From Nisaea sp. (GTDB lineage Bacteria > Pseudomonadota > Alphaproteobacteria > Thalassobaculales > Thalassobaculaceae): a DNA stretch of 64,000 bases. Below the pieces are notes generated by a model that worked only from the letters and a program-made list of their open reading frames with translations, made no database searches and had not been told where the DNA came from. Made by a program: the position numbers and the translations under genes. Where the stretch lies: the NCBI RefSeq assembly GCF_017640745.1, contig NZ_JAEPQA010000011.1, forward strand, positions 62,001 to 126,000, in the 5' to 3' direction. Positions 18,630-27,570 of the stretch are shown here, piece after piece (the stretch's first letter is position 1; every line of letters starts with the position of its first letter).

Positions 18630-19760
18630 CTATTCCGCCGCCGTCACCTGCTCCAGAAGGTCGAAGAGAATGCCCTCCCGCAGCCCTCGGTCGGCGACCC
18701 GAAGCCGGCCGACGGGCCAGCGCTCGCAGATCCCCTGCAGGATCGCGCATCCGGCGACCACAAGGTCCGCGCGTTCCGAACCGATGCACGGCATTGCCGC
18801 CCGCTCGCGGAAGCCGACCGATGCGAGCCGTCCGGCGATTTCCTCCATCTCGTCGAAATCGAGATAGGTGCCGTCCACGCGGTCGCGGTCGTAGCGCCTG
18901 AGATTCATGCTGATACCGGCCAGCGTGGTCACGGTCCCGGAGGTTCCGACCATCTGGACCGCGCCGTCACGGATCGCCGAACTGATGTCGAAGCGGGCCT
19001 CGAAGGCGTCGAGCGCGGCACGGGTCTCGTCCACCATCCGGCGATATGTCTCGCGGTCGAAACGGTCGCCGCCATGGCGCTCGGCCAGGGTCACCACCCC
19101 GACCGGCAGGGAAATCGCATCGAGTGCTCCACGCCCATTGCGCGGGCTATCCGTCTCGTCGCGGCGATGCCACACGAGTTCCGTGCTGCCGCCACCGATA
19201 TCGAAGACCAAGGCATTCGGAATATCGGGGTTGAACAGCGGGACACAGCCCGCGAGCGCCAGCTGGGCCTCTTCATAGGTCGAGATGATCTCGATTTCGA
19301 GATCGGTTTCGGCGGCCACACGCTCCAGAAAGGCGTCGCAGTTCCGGGCCCGGCGGCAGGCTTCGGTCGCCACCAGCCGCGACAATGTCACGTTCCGCTT
19401 CGCCATCTTGCGGGCACAGATCTTCAACGCCTGAACCGTACGTTCCATCGCGTCGTCGGACAGTTTCTGGTGTTTCTGCAGGCCCTGTCCGAGGCGGACG
19501 ATCCTGGAAAAGGCATCGATCACGCGAAATCCGGAGTCGGACGGGACGGCGATCAGCAGGCGGCAGTTGTTGGTTCCCAAATCCAATGCCGCCAGAACAG
19601 GCTCGCTGCCTGATCCGTTTGAGCGGCGGTCGGCACTGTCCAACGGTTTCGGCGGACCTTTGCGCACCGGCGGACGCGGCCGCGCGAAACGCCCCTTTTC
19701 CCGATCGTTCTCCGTCGAACGGCCTCCCCGGCGTGTCGATAACGAACGGCCGGCGGACAT
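18630..19760 (-). CDS. Ppx/GppA-family exopolyphosphatase/pppGpp phosphatase
   Basis: A 376-residue ASKHA-fold phosphatase. Phosphate-1 motif LDLGTNNCRLL is at about 59-69 and phosphate-2 motif DIGGGSTEL at about 178-186, with the GTSGTVTTLAG adenosine-type motif at about 285. It lacks the C-terminal HD extension of E. coli Ppx, so it is the short form common in alphaproteobacteria that may act on polyphosphate, pppGpp or both. The first 50 residues are basic and probably disordered. It precedes rlmE by 48 bases, likely one operon. Confidence 0.88.
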   Translation of the reverse strand: MSAGRSLSTRRGGRSTENDREKGRFARPRPPVRKGPPKPLDSADRRSNGSGSEPVLAALDLGTNNCRLLIAVPSDSGFRVIDAFSRIVRLGQGLQKHQKLSDDAMERTVQALKICARKMAKRNVTLSRLVATEACRRARNCDAFLERVAAETDLEIEIISTYEEAQLALAGCVPLFNPDIPNALVFDIGGGSTELVWHRRDETDSPRNGRGALDAISLPVGVVTLAERHGGDRFDRETYRRMVDETRAALDAFEARFDISSAIRDGAVQMVGTSGTVTTLAGISMNLRRYDRDRVDGTYLDFDEMEEIAGRLASVGFRERAAMPCIGSERADLVVAGCAILQGICERWPVGRLRVADRGLREGILFDLLEQVTAAE

Positions 19761-19920
19761 GGTTCACTCATCTCAAATGTCGCGCCCCCGGCCCTGCCGG
19801 AAGCTGTTTCAACGATGAGTGTAGTCACAATGTCCGACCTTGCCTACTCTGCGCGCGGCCTGAAATTGCATTTTGTGATAAATGCGTGACAGCGCCCGAA
19901 GCGGCCGGCCCACGGGCCTG

Positions 19921-20898
19921 CTAGTCCACATCGCTCTTTCCGGCTTCGAGCTGCCCGGCGATCCATGCGTAGGTCTTACCGAGCCCGGCTTCGAGGACCT
20001 CCGCCGGAACCCAGTTCAGCTTCCGCCGGATGAGATCATTGTCCGAATTGCGGCCCCGGACTCCGGTCGGGCCGGTGACATGTTTCCGGCCGAGCTGCTT
20101 GCCGGCGATCGTACAGACCATGTCGACGAGCGTGTTGATGCTGACCATCTGCTCCGAGCCGATATTCACGGGACCGGCGAAATCGGAGCGGGTCAGACGC
20201 AACACCCCCTCCAGGCATTCGTCGATATAGAGGAACGAGCGTGTCTGCTCGCCATCGCCCCAGATCTCGATCTCGCCGCCATCCGGCACCTCTGCGACCT
20301 TGCGGCAGATCGCGGCGGGCGCCTTCTCCCGCCCGTCGTTCCAGGAGCCTTCCGGGCCGAACACGTTGTGGAACCGGGCGATGCGGCATTCGAGGCCATA
20401 GTTGCGCGCGAAGGACATGAACATCCGTTCGCTGAACAGCTTTTCCCAGCCGTACTCGCTGTCCGGATCGGCCGGATAGGCGCTGTCCTCGCGGCAGTTC
20501 GGATTGTCCGGGTCGGTCTGGTTCTCCTGCGGATAGATACAGGCGGAGGAGGAATAGAAGATCCTCCGGATCCCGTTTTTCGCGGCCGTTTCCGCGACAT
20601 TGAGATTGATCATCGCGGAATTGTGCATGATGTCGGCGTCGTGGCTGCCGGTGAAGACGAATCCGGCCCCGCCCATATCGGCAGCGAGCTGATAGACCTC
20701 GTCGAACGGGCGGTCCATCGCGGCCCGCACATTCACGGGATCGCGCAGATCCGCGATGAGGAACTCGTCAGCCGCGGTTTCTGAATAGCGTGGATATTTC
20801 AGATCGACGCCGCGGACGCGGCATCCCTCGGCCTTCAGGCGCTTCACCAGGTGGCTGCCGATAAACCCGCCGGCGCCCAGCACAAGAACCTGTTTCAT
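19921..20898 (-). CDS. NAD-dependent sugar-nucleotide epimerase, GDP-mannose 3,5-epimerase-like
   Basis: A 325-residue extended SDR. The NAD motif GAGGFIG is at about 8-14, catalytic Tyr149-x3-Lys153, and the stretch DMGGAGF...IMHNS...SSSACIYP with Cys120 is the diagnostic GDP-mannose 3,5-epimerase region, where Cys and Lys act as acid/base. The product would be GDP-L-galactose or GDP-gulose for surface glycans. The start at 20898 has GGGAG 6 bases upstream; the longer frame upstream shows no family match. It stands alone between ppx and corA. A link to the glycan cluster at 27-40 kb is possible but unproven. Confidence 0.82.
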   Translation of the reverse strand: MKQVLVLGAGGFIGSHLVKRLKAEGCRVRGVDLKYPRYSETAADEFLIADLRDPVNVRAAMDRPFDEVYQLAADMGGAGFVFTGSHDADIMHNSAMINLNVAETAAKNGIRRIFYSSSACIYPQENQTDPDNPNCREDSAYPADPDSEYGWEKLFSERMFMSFARNYGLECRIARFHNVFGPEGSWNDGREKAPAAICRKVAEVPDGGEIEIWGDGEQTRSFLYIDECLEGVLRLTRSDFAGPVNIGSEQMVSINTLVDMVCTIAGKQLGRKHVTGPTGVRGRNSDNDLIRRKLNWVPAEVLEAGLGKTYAWIAGQLEAGKSDVD

Positions 20899-21057
20899 TT
20901 CCACTCCCTTCGCGCGGCGCGACCGTCCCGTCGGCCTGACTGAACTGACCCGGACCGGGTCCGGTTCGGTCATAATCCGCGAAAGTATAAAAAACGTGAA
21001 GAATACCGAATAACCGGAAATTCATTGTGAAAACGATAGAGGTGTTTTCCGGCCAGG

Positions 21058-22173
21058 CTACCCGTCGGGATCCCCTTTTCTCTTCCGCCGCCACCGGGCC
21101 GGCGGGCCGATCCAGCGCTTGCGGAAGAAATAGGCCAGCATGCACCCCGCACAGATCGCCATCAGTCCGAGCGCGAAGGGATAGCCGAAGACCCAGCCGA
21201 GCTCCGGCATGTTCCACGGCGAGACCGAACGGTCGAAATTCATCCCGTAGAGGCCGGCGATGAAACCGAGCGGCATGAAGATCGTCGCGATCAGCGTCAG
21301 CACCTTCATGATGTCGTTCAGCCGCGTGCTCATGCTGGAATGATAGAAGTCTCCGAGATCGGAAGCGATTTCGCGGTCGGTTTCGACAAGATCGATCAAC
21401 TGCACCAGATGATCGTAGCAATCGCGCAGATAAATGCGGGTCTGGTCCTCGAACAACGGGATATCGCCGCGAATCAGGGCGTTGACCAGGTCGCGGTGCG
21501 GCCAGATCGTGCGCCTCAGGTCGAGCAGCTCGCGCCGGAGGCGATGCACCTCTGACAACTGGCCTGGATCTGGACGGATGGTGACTGCGTCCTCGAGCTT
21601 CTCCAGCCGCTCTCCCAAGCTTTCGACGAGCGGGAAATAATTGTCGATTGCCGCGTCGATCAGGGAATAGGCGAGGAAATCCGCACCGTACTGACGAATG
21701 CGCCCGCGCCCTTTGCGCAAGCGCTCGCGCACCGGTTCCAGACATTTCAGGTCCTGCCCCTGGAAGGTCAGGACAAACCCGGGCCCGACGAAAATGGACA
21801 TCTGGTCCGTGAGCACCCGGCTCGCCTCGACGGCGGTATGGACGACGATGAAGACGTGATCGTCGTACTCCTCGACCTTCGGGCGCTGGTGGGTATTGAC
21901 GACATCCTCGAGCGCCAGGCCGTGTAGGCCGAAGACCGCACCGAGGTCCTCGACCATGCCCACATCGGCGAGCCCGGTGACGCTGACCCAGAGGAGCCCC
22001 GCACCGCCCTTGAGCGCCCGCACCTCCTCTACCGTGAGATCCGTGCGCTCGAAAAACTGAGTCCCGTCATACCCGATCGCACTGATGCTGGAGCGCGCCG
22101 CCTCGGGATCGGCGACGAGCGTGCCCGGGGCCGAGCCGGGAGGCGTCCGGCGCCTGTAGCGCTTGCGGGTCAT
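21058..22173 (-). CDS. corA: CorA-family magnesium/divalent cation transporter
   Basis: About 371 residues. A large cytoplasmic alpha/beta domain and long helix are followed by two C-terminal membrane helices (about 310-330 and 345-365). The signature YGMN is at the end of the first membrane helix, the CorA selectivity loop. The C-terminus is Lys/Arg-rich as usual. An in-frame start at 22371 would add 66 Arg-rich residues that do not match the family; the start at 22173 is preferred although its ribosome-binding site is weak. Single gene. Confidence 0.88.
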   Translation of the reverse strand: MTRKRYRRRTPPGSAPGTLVADPEAARSSISAIGYDGTQFFERTDLTVEEVRALKGGAGLLWVSVTGLADVGMVEDLGAVFGLHGLALEDVVNTHQRPKVEEYDDHVFIVVHTAVEASRVLTDQMSIFVGPGFVLTFQGQDLKCLEPVRERLRKGRGRIRQYGADFLAYSLIDAAIDNYFPLVESLGERLEKLEDAVTIRPDPGQLSEVHRLRRELLDLRRTIWPHRDLVNALIRGDIPLFEDQTRIYLRDCYDHLVQLIDLVETDREIASDLGDFYHSSMSTRLNDIMKVLTLIATIFMPLGFIAGLYGMNFDRSVSPWNMPELGWVFGYPFALGLMAICAGCMLAYFFRKRWIGPPARWRRKRKGDPDG

Positions 22174-22433
22174 AGGGCTCGCCCGTACACCGGACGAGGG
22201 TTCGCCGAAACCTGGTCGAGCGCCGCGTTCGTCATTCCGCTTCCCCCGTCTCTTCCCGCCTCGAGAGATCTCGAATTCTAGGGATCGAGGGAGGTTCCGT
22301 CGAGGGCTCCGCATCCGCACTCCCGGCGCTCGGAACGACACGACGGCACCCTCGAAATTCACACTTGCCATATACCTGCAAGATAGCTAGTTTCCGGCCC
22401 CTGCCGCGAGCGCACCCGTTGCGCCGGTCCCGT

Positions 22434-22507
22434 TGGGGGATAGTTTAACGGTAGAACAGCGGACTCTGACTCCGTCAGTCCTGGTTCGAATCCAGGTCCC
22501 CCAGCCA
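22434..22507 (+). tRNA. tRNA-Gln (anticodon CTG)
   Basis: Acceptor stem TGGGGGA (22434-22440) pairs with TCCCCCA (22497-22503), with discriminator G and an encoded CCA (22505-22507). The D-loop contains AGTTTAACGGTAGA. The anticodon stem GCGGA/TCCGT flanks loop CTCTGAC, giving anticodon CTG. The T-arm is CCTGG-TTCGAAT-CCAGG. All arms fold normally. Confidence 0.97.
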
Positions 22508-22794
22508 ACTCCAAAAGTGAACGGACAGAAACCGACCAGAGCAGTCGGCAGAGCAGCCTGCAAAATGCTCAGACCTTGCCTTTCAGATTCATGTCGACAA
22601 GAGAGTAACCATCCTGCCTGGCATATCCTTTGGCATTGTGGCGGCAGACGGATCGGCAATGAGGCAATAGCCGGGCAAAGCCAGCGATTGCCTCACAAAT
22701 TCGTTCGCCTGCCCGGCGGCTACCCAAGTCGTCGGCCTTGCCCAAATCCGGGCCCCGACAGAGCGAACCGGCGAACTATCCGACGTAGAGCCGA

Positions 22795-24759
22795 TCAGGC
22801 AGCAATCCGGTTTGCCGTAGCCTCGACAACACGTTGATTGGCCGCGTCAAGCGAGAACCGTAGCCGCGTCGAATCGCCGATTTCGACAATCTGTGCCGAA
22901 AGTCGTTGCCCCTCAATCACTAGCGAAACTGTGTCGCCGATCCGGCCGGCAACGCGGCCAGAGAAATTCGCCCCTCCCAGCCCTATGTCCAAGAGCTTAC
23001 CGTTGACTGTTCCGATAGGCGTCTCGACAGAGGCCGGTATGTCGCACTTCTTGCGTTCAAAATTCCGCCGTTCCCCGGCCCGGTTGATCTCGGCCAGGAA
23101 GCTGTCAATCTCGGATCGCAGGGTCGCGGTCTGGCCCGCGAGGTGCGAGGCGGTACCAGAAACGCTCTCGGCGGCACCTCTGGAATCAGCGGCGGCCGTT
23201 CGGACCGAGCCAATGCTCTCGGCGACCATAGTAGTGCCGCCAGCAACTTCCTCCACCGATCGCACGATTTCTTGAGTAGCAGCGTTCTGCTGATCCATCG
23301 CCGCGGCGACGGACGCACTGATGGAATCGATTCGATCGATGATCTCGGCGATCTCGCCTATGGCATGGGTGGCGTCGCTGGAAACCTGCTGCATTTCCTG
23401 AATTTGACGAGTGATATCAGCGGTGGCCTGGGCCGTCTGGGTGGCGAGGCCTTTGACCTCGCCAGCCACGACGGCGAAGCCCTTACCGGCTTCGCCAGCC
23501 CGGGCGGCCTCGATTGTCGCGTTTAGCGCCAGCAGGTTTGTCTGGGCAGCGATTGAACTGATCAAATCGACAACCTCTGTAATCTGGTCGGTCGCAGCCT
23601 GCAGCCGACCGACCGTAGCAACGATGTCACTGGCCTGCTGCTGCGCTTCTCCGGTCACGGAATTGGCCGCACCGACCTGGCGCGCGACCTCGCTGATCGA
23701 AGCCGCCATTTCCTGTGCAGCGGCCGAGACAGTTTGAACATTCGTGCTGGCCTGCTCGGCTGCAGCACTGACTGCAACAGCCTGATCTGTGGTGGTCGAG
23801 GCGCTCTGGTTCACGGTTTCGGCAGTGCTGGACATTTCTCTTGATGCGTCGGAAAGCCCCTCGAGAACACCGGCCATCGTGGCGGAAAAGTCGTGGACCA
23901 GACGCTCACTGGCTTCGCGCCGCCGATCCTTCTCAAGCTGCTCGGCAGCCTGCCGACGGGCGAGATCCTGACGCTCACGCAACTTCGACTTGAAACTGGC
24001 AATTGCTCGCGAAAGGTCACCGATCTCGTCCTTGCGGTTTTTGTCGCCATCCTCGACGCTTAGATCCTCGTCAGCGAGACGCTGAACCGCTGCTACCGAA
24101 AAGGTTAGGGGGCGCGCAACATTGCGCGCAAACAGCAAGGTGAAACCCAGCATGGCGGCGGTTACGATAAGTACGGACAGGACGATCCGTACGGCAATCG
24201 ATCGAAACTCCGCTTGCACGTCGTCCAGATACACACCGCTACCGACGACCCAGCCCCACCCCGGCAGCAACCTTACGAAAGATGTCTTCTCGACTGGCTG
24301 CTCGAAGCCGGGCTTCGGCCACAGGTAATTGACGAATCCGGCCCCATCCGACTTGACCGCATTAACAAACTCACGAAAGACAAACGTGCCTGCGGGGTCT
24401 TCAAGACCGGAAACATCCTGACCGTCGAGCGCTGGCTTGATCGGATGCATCACGACGACATGGCTCATATCATTGACCCAGACATAGTCACCGTCGCCGT
24501 AGCGCAGCGCTCTCAACGCTTCCAGCGCCGCCAATTTCGCCTCGTCGACCGACATCTCCCCAGACTGCGCCAGGGATTCGTAACCGGCTGCGATCGAGTA
24601 TGCAGCCTCAACGACCGCCGTGATCTGACTCCGCTTGCCGGACATCAAGACCTCGCGCTCGGAGTAAAGAGCCCACGCGCCCCAAGCCACATTCAGGACG
24701 GTAACCACCGCAACAAACGCCACCATTTTTTGGGTAAGCGGTAGATTTTTGAAGTTCAC
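22795..24759 (-). CDS. Methyl-accepting chemotaxis protein with Cache sensor and C-terminal PilZ domain
   Basis: A 654-residue chemoreceptor. Order of parts: membrane helix (about 12-32), periplasmic Cache-type sensor (about 40-190, with YVWVND and [11 protein letters not shown] segments), second membrane helix (about 192-214), HAMP, and methyl-accepting signalling domain with the hairpin tip around [17 protein letters not shown]-terminal PilZ-like domain starts near RRNFERKK (R-x3-R). The usual D/N-x-S-x-x-G is present as DIGLGG, Gly replacing Ser. The start is a GTG at 24759 with AGGAG 6 bases upstream; an ATG-initiated frame from 24792 lacks this. It probably links ligand sensing with cyclic-di-GMP. 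Confidence 0.9.
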   Translation of the reverse strand: MNFKNLPLTQKMVAFVAVVTVLNVAWGAWALYSEREVLMSGKRSQITAVVEAAYSIAAGYESLAQSGEMSVDEAKLAALEALRALRYGDGDYVWVNDMSHVVVMHPIKPALDGQDVSGLEDPAGTFVFREFVNAVKSDGAGFVNYLWPKPGFEQPVEKTSFVRLLPGWGWVVGSGVYLDDVQAEFRSIAVRIVLSVLIVTAAMLGFTLLFARNVARPLTFSVAAVQRLADEDLSVEDGDKNRKDEIGDLSRAIASFKSKLRERQDLARRQAAEQLEKDRRREASERLVHDFSATMAGVLEGLSDASREMSSTAETVNQSASTTTDQAVAVSAAAEQASTNVQTVSAAAQEMAASISEVARQVGAANSVTGEAQQQASDIVATVGRLQAATDQITEVVDLISSIAAQTNLLALNATIEAARAGEAGKGFAVVAGEVKGLATQTAQATADITRQIQEMQQVSSDATHAIGEIAEIIDRIDSISASVAAAMDQQNAATQEIVRSVEEVAGGTTMVAESIGSVRTAAADSRGAAESVSGTASHLAGQTATLRSEIDSFLAEINRAGERRNFERKKCDIPASVETPIGTVNGKLLDIGLGGANFSGRVAGRIGDTVSLVIEGQRLSAQIVEIGDSTRLRFSLDAANQRVVEATANRIAA

Positions 24760-25267
24760 AGAACGCTCCTGACGCACATTTCTTAAAGACAAAACAAAAT
24801 CAAAAAAAGCTTCATTGTAATATGAAATTATTAATTTAAATTATTTCAATCAATAAGCCCCCCTCTACTTGAAGACCCACACCACGCTGACGTGAACGCC
24901 AGCGCACAGACCCGAACACAGTTTGCGTGTGCCGAATTAAAAAACTGTAAAAGGGCCGCCTGTATTTTGCCGACTACGATCGTGACCCCTGCATGCATGT
25001 TGGTGATCGGGCCCGGCAAGTTTTCCTATGTCGAAATGACGATCGTGTCGGTCGCACTGCGAGGCCGGAGGAGCCTTACGAAATTCTCGGACTTTCCCCC
25101 GTAAATTTCCGTTTGCTCGACATCCCACCAAACATGCAAGGGAAACGCCGCCGTCCTGCGACCGCCGATCCCACGGCCAGAGAGGAGTGAATTGCCAACG
25201 AGCCTGAAGCTGGCTCCGCCCAGATCCCAACATTCGACTTCGCGGTGGGATGCCAGTCGGAAGGCCG
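24760..25267. other. 508-base region without a recognisable gene
   Basis: The first 100 bases are AT-rich and probably hold the chemoreceptor promoter (minus strand). The remainder is of ordinary composition with only short ORFs that look non-coding. I see no RNA gene, repeat or terminator in it. Confidence 0.5.
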
Positions 25268-26143
25268 CTAAACTTGCCCCTTCGGGTAAATCTTCACGAT
25301 CGAGCAGCCGTCCTCCTCCGCATGGCCCCGGGCGACGTGGAGACGGAAGAGCGTCAAGGCCTGTCCTGCCATCGGCATGGCGAGCGGCAGGTCCTTGGTC
25401 GCGCTGTGCAGCATCTCAAGGTCCTTGAGGATCTGCCGCGCATAGCCGGTCGGGGTGAAATCCTCGGCGGCCAGCCGCGGCATCAGCGTCTTCAACAGGT
25501 TCGAGCCGGCATGACCGGTTTCCAGAGCCTCCGGGATTTTGCTCGCGTCCACGCCGAAGGCCTCCGCAAGGCGGAAGGACTCGGCGATGACACAATAATT
25601 GGTCAGCACCAGGGACTGGTTGACCAGCTTGGTCGCCTGTCCGGCGCCGACCCCGCCCATCAGAGTTGCCCGGCCCAGCCCGTCGAGGATCGGGGCGACC
25701 CTGGCGAAATCCTCCTCGCGCCCGCCGGCCATGATCGCGAGCGTTCCGTCGCGGGCCGCCTGCGGTCCGCCGGAGACCGGTGCGTCGACGAAGCCGATGT
25801 CCGCTGCGGCGAGGACCTCGTCGAGCGCCCGCGTCAGAGGAATGTCCGTTGTCGAGTGATCCACCACCACCAAACCGTCGCGGCCCGGTGCCGACAGGAT
25901 CCCGCCCTCGCCGCGGATGACGGCGTCCACGGCCGCTGGCGTGGTGACGCAGATCAGCACCAGGTCGGCTTCGGCCGCCACCTCGACCGCCGAGTTCACG
26001 GTGCGAGCGCCGAGACTTTCGGCGGACGCCCGCGCCTCCGGCCTCACGTCGCTGCCGACAACCGAGTGACCATTGGCGATCAGCCGCTCCACGAACCCCA
26101 GCCCCATCAGGCCGAGGCCGACAAATCCGACGGTGACAGTCAT
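25268..26143 (-). CDS. NAD(P)-dependent 3-hydroxyisobutyrate-dehydrogenase-family oxidoreductase
   Basis: A 291-residue beta-hydroxyacid dehydrogenase. The Rossmann motif GLGLMG is at about 9-14, the substrate-binding motif DAPVSGGPQAARDGTLAIMAGG at about 118-140, and the catalytic Lys in the KLVNQ segment at about 171-175. It fits 3-hydroxyisobutyrate, tartronate semialdehyde or similar substrates; which one cannot be decided. It is a single gene with no close operon partner. The 280 bases upstream (26144-26423) turn AT-rich and hold no gene I can support. Confidence 0.87.
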   Translation of the reverse strand: MTVTVGFVGLGLMGLGFVERLIANGHSVVGSDVRPEARASAESLGARTVNSAVEVAAEADLVLICVTTPAAVDAVIRGEGGILSAPGRDGLVVVDHSTTDIPLTRALDEVLAAADIGFVDAPVSGGPQAARDGTLAIMAGGREEDFARVAPILDGLGRATLMGGVGAGQATKLVNQSLVLTNYCVIAESFRLAEAFGVDASKIPEALETGHAGSNLLKTLMPRLAAEDFTPTGYARQILKDLEMLHSATKDLPLAMPMAGQALTLFRLHVARGHAEEDGCSIVKIYPKGQV

Positions 26144-26229
26144 GACAGCCCTTTCTAAGACGTATGTCCGGAAAGGCGATTGTTGTCTTCGGGAAGGGCC
26201 GGGGGCAAGCGGGAGACGGCGTCGGGGGT

Positions 26230-27570
26230 TAAATAGACCGACCTACCGCTTGGAAGCTCAATCGACAACTCCGTCAAATAGCAGATCTAGATGCTTAATA
26301 AACACCTTCTTAAAAAACCGGACCTCATATCCAAGCTAACTCCAGGACGGACCCAAAAGAACAGGGGCAGAAAATCTTCGCAGATGCACGTTGAAGGCCG
26401 GAATGTCCTAGGTAAACTCTGTTTCACAACGCCGCCGAAACAACCCGGAATCCGGATGCAGAACCCATTTCGGTAAGAGTTTGAACTATTTCTTTTTGAC
26501 CAAAAGCATAACCCTCAAGAACGGTCATATCGTCACTCTTGGAAACGTGACGCAAAATCATATCGCAAAAATCGCGCTCACGACCACCTTCAGTAAGTTT
26601 TTTGACAAACATTTCCACTTCATTCTCAACGAGACTTTCTCGTATAAAATCTGAAATCGGATGCACGTAACTTTCCTCACGCTTTAATTTTCCAAGAAGA
26701 AAGTCAGTATGGATTGTTCGAATACCTTGCCTTGAAAGCAAGCGACTAAAAACTGTTTTCCCAGACTTCGAGGCTCCGCCGACCAACAAAATTGTTGGTT
26801 GTAGCGGCTTACAATGAAAGACATACCGCGGCACGGGATCGCCAGACTGATCAACAGATCGCCCAACATCTCTTACAGCATATCGCGAAAGTAACTCTTC
26901 TGTAAGATAACGAAAACTCGGAAAACGTAACATTCCGTCATGCCTCTGCACCAACCTCCAATCTATCGCATCCGCACCCAATACGACCCCGCACTCCAGT
27001 ATCAAAGTCCCATTCGGCGTTAGTCGGGAGACCATATAATCCAAAAGTTTTTTTTGATTTTCCTCATAATGAATTGCAGACAAAAATATAATATAGTCGA
27101 ACTTTTCATTCGGTAAATTATACCATGAGGAGTTTATAAATTCTGCTTCAGGAACACGATTTTTCGCTTTATCAATTATTTCTGCATTAAAATCTATTCC
27201 AACAACTTTTTTTGCACCTCTCTTAATAGCTGCCTCACAAAAAAAACCTTCATTACACCCTACATCCAATAGAGATTTTCCATCCAAGACGTCAGGGAGA
27301 AGTATTTTTTCCAATTTTTTCTGAGATTTACTGTCTCCATTAACCCCATCAAAGCTCTGATATCCCATACCTATATTCCTTTTCTATTTTTTAGAATCTA
27401 TTATCAAATAATCATAAATATCAATTTCAAATTTATTGATACAAATTTAGACACGATACTTATGTTTTTCGCCTAAGAAAATATTCTGAATTCAATCACC
27501 ACCAACACTCACAAAAACCTTTCCTAAACTACTGCACACCTTATTTTTTCCTATAAAATTAGCGAGATGC
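26230..27570. other. AT-rich island at the 3' end of the glycan cluster
   Basis: Base composition falls well below the surroundings from about 26230 to 27570, spanning the methyltransferase/P-loop gene, its flanks and the last 80 or so bases of the glycosyltransferase at 27492. Boundaries were judged by eye. No transposase, integrase or flanking repeats are visible. Confidence 0.6.
26424..27368 (-). CDS. Fusion of SAM-dependent methyltransferase and P-loop kinase-like domain
   Basis: A 314-residue protein of two parts. The N-terminal half (about 1-185) is a class I methyltransferase with SAM motif LLDVGCNEGFF at about 34-44, VVGIDFN motif II and a FDYIIFLSAIHY motif. The C-terminal half (about 190-314) begins with beta-strand ILLVGG and a Walker A motif GASKSGKT at about 199-206. 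It looks like a small nucleotide kinase or adenylate-type P-loop NTPase and is short. Both domains are in one uninterrupted frame. It lies 123 AT-rich bases after the last glycosyltransferase, so it may have its own promoter. Role unknown; sugar or phosphoglycan modification fits the setting. Confidence 0.7.
   Translation of the reverse strand: MGYQSFDGVNGDSKSQKKLEKILLPDVLDGKSLLDVGCNEGFFCEAAIKRGAKKVVGIDFNAEIIDKAKNRVPEAEFINSSWYNLPNEKFDYIIFLSAIHYEENQKKLLDYMVSRLTPNGTLILECGVVLGADAIDWRLVQRHDGMLRFPSFRYLTEELLSRYAVRDVGRSVDQSGDPVPRYVFHCKPLQPTILLVGGASKSGKTVFSRLLSRQGIRTIHTDFLLGKLKREESYVHPISDFIRESLVENEVEMFVKKLTEGGRERDFCDMILRHVSKSDDMTVLEGYAFGQKEIVQTLTEMGSASGFRVVSAAL

Noticed and set aside
17808-19613. A 601-codon plus-strand open frame
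   Set aside because: Antisense to rlmE and ppx/gppA, both with clear catalytic motifs.
22434-25267. tRNA-Gln as an integration site for a mobile element
   Set aside because: No integrase, no repeat of the tRNA 3' end found by eye, and the neighbouring chemoreceptor has normal composition.
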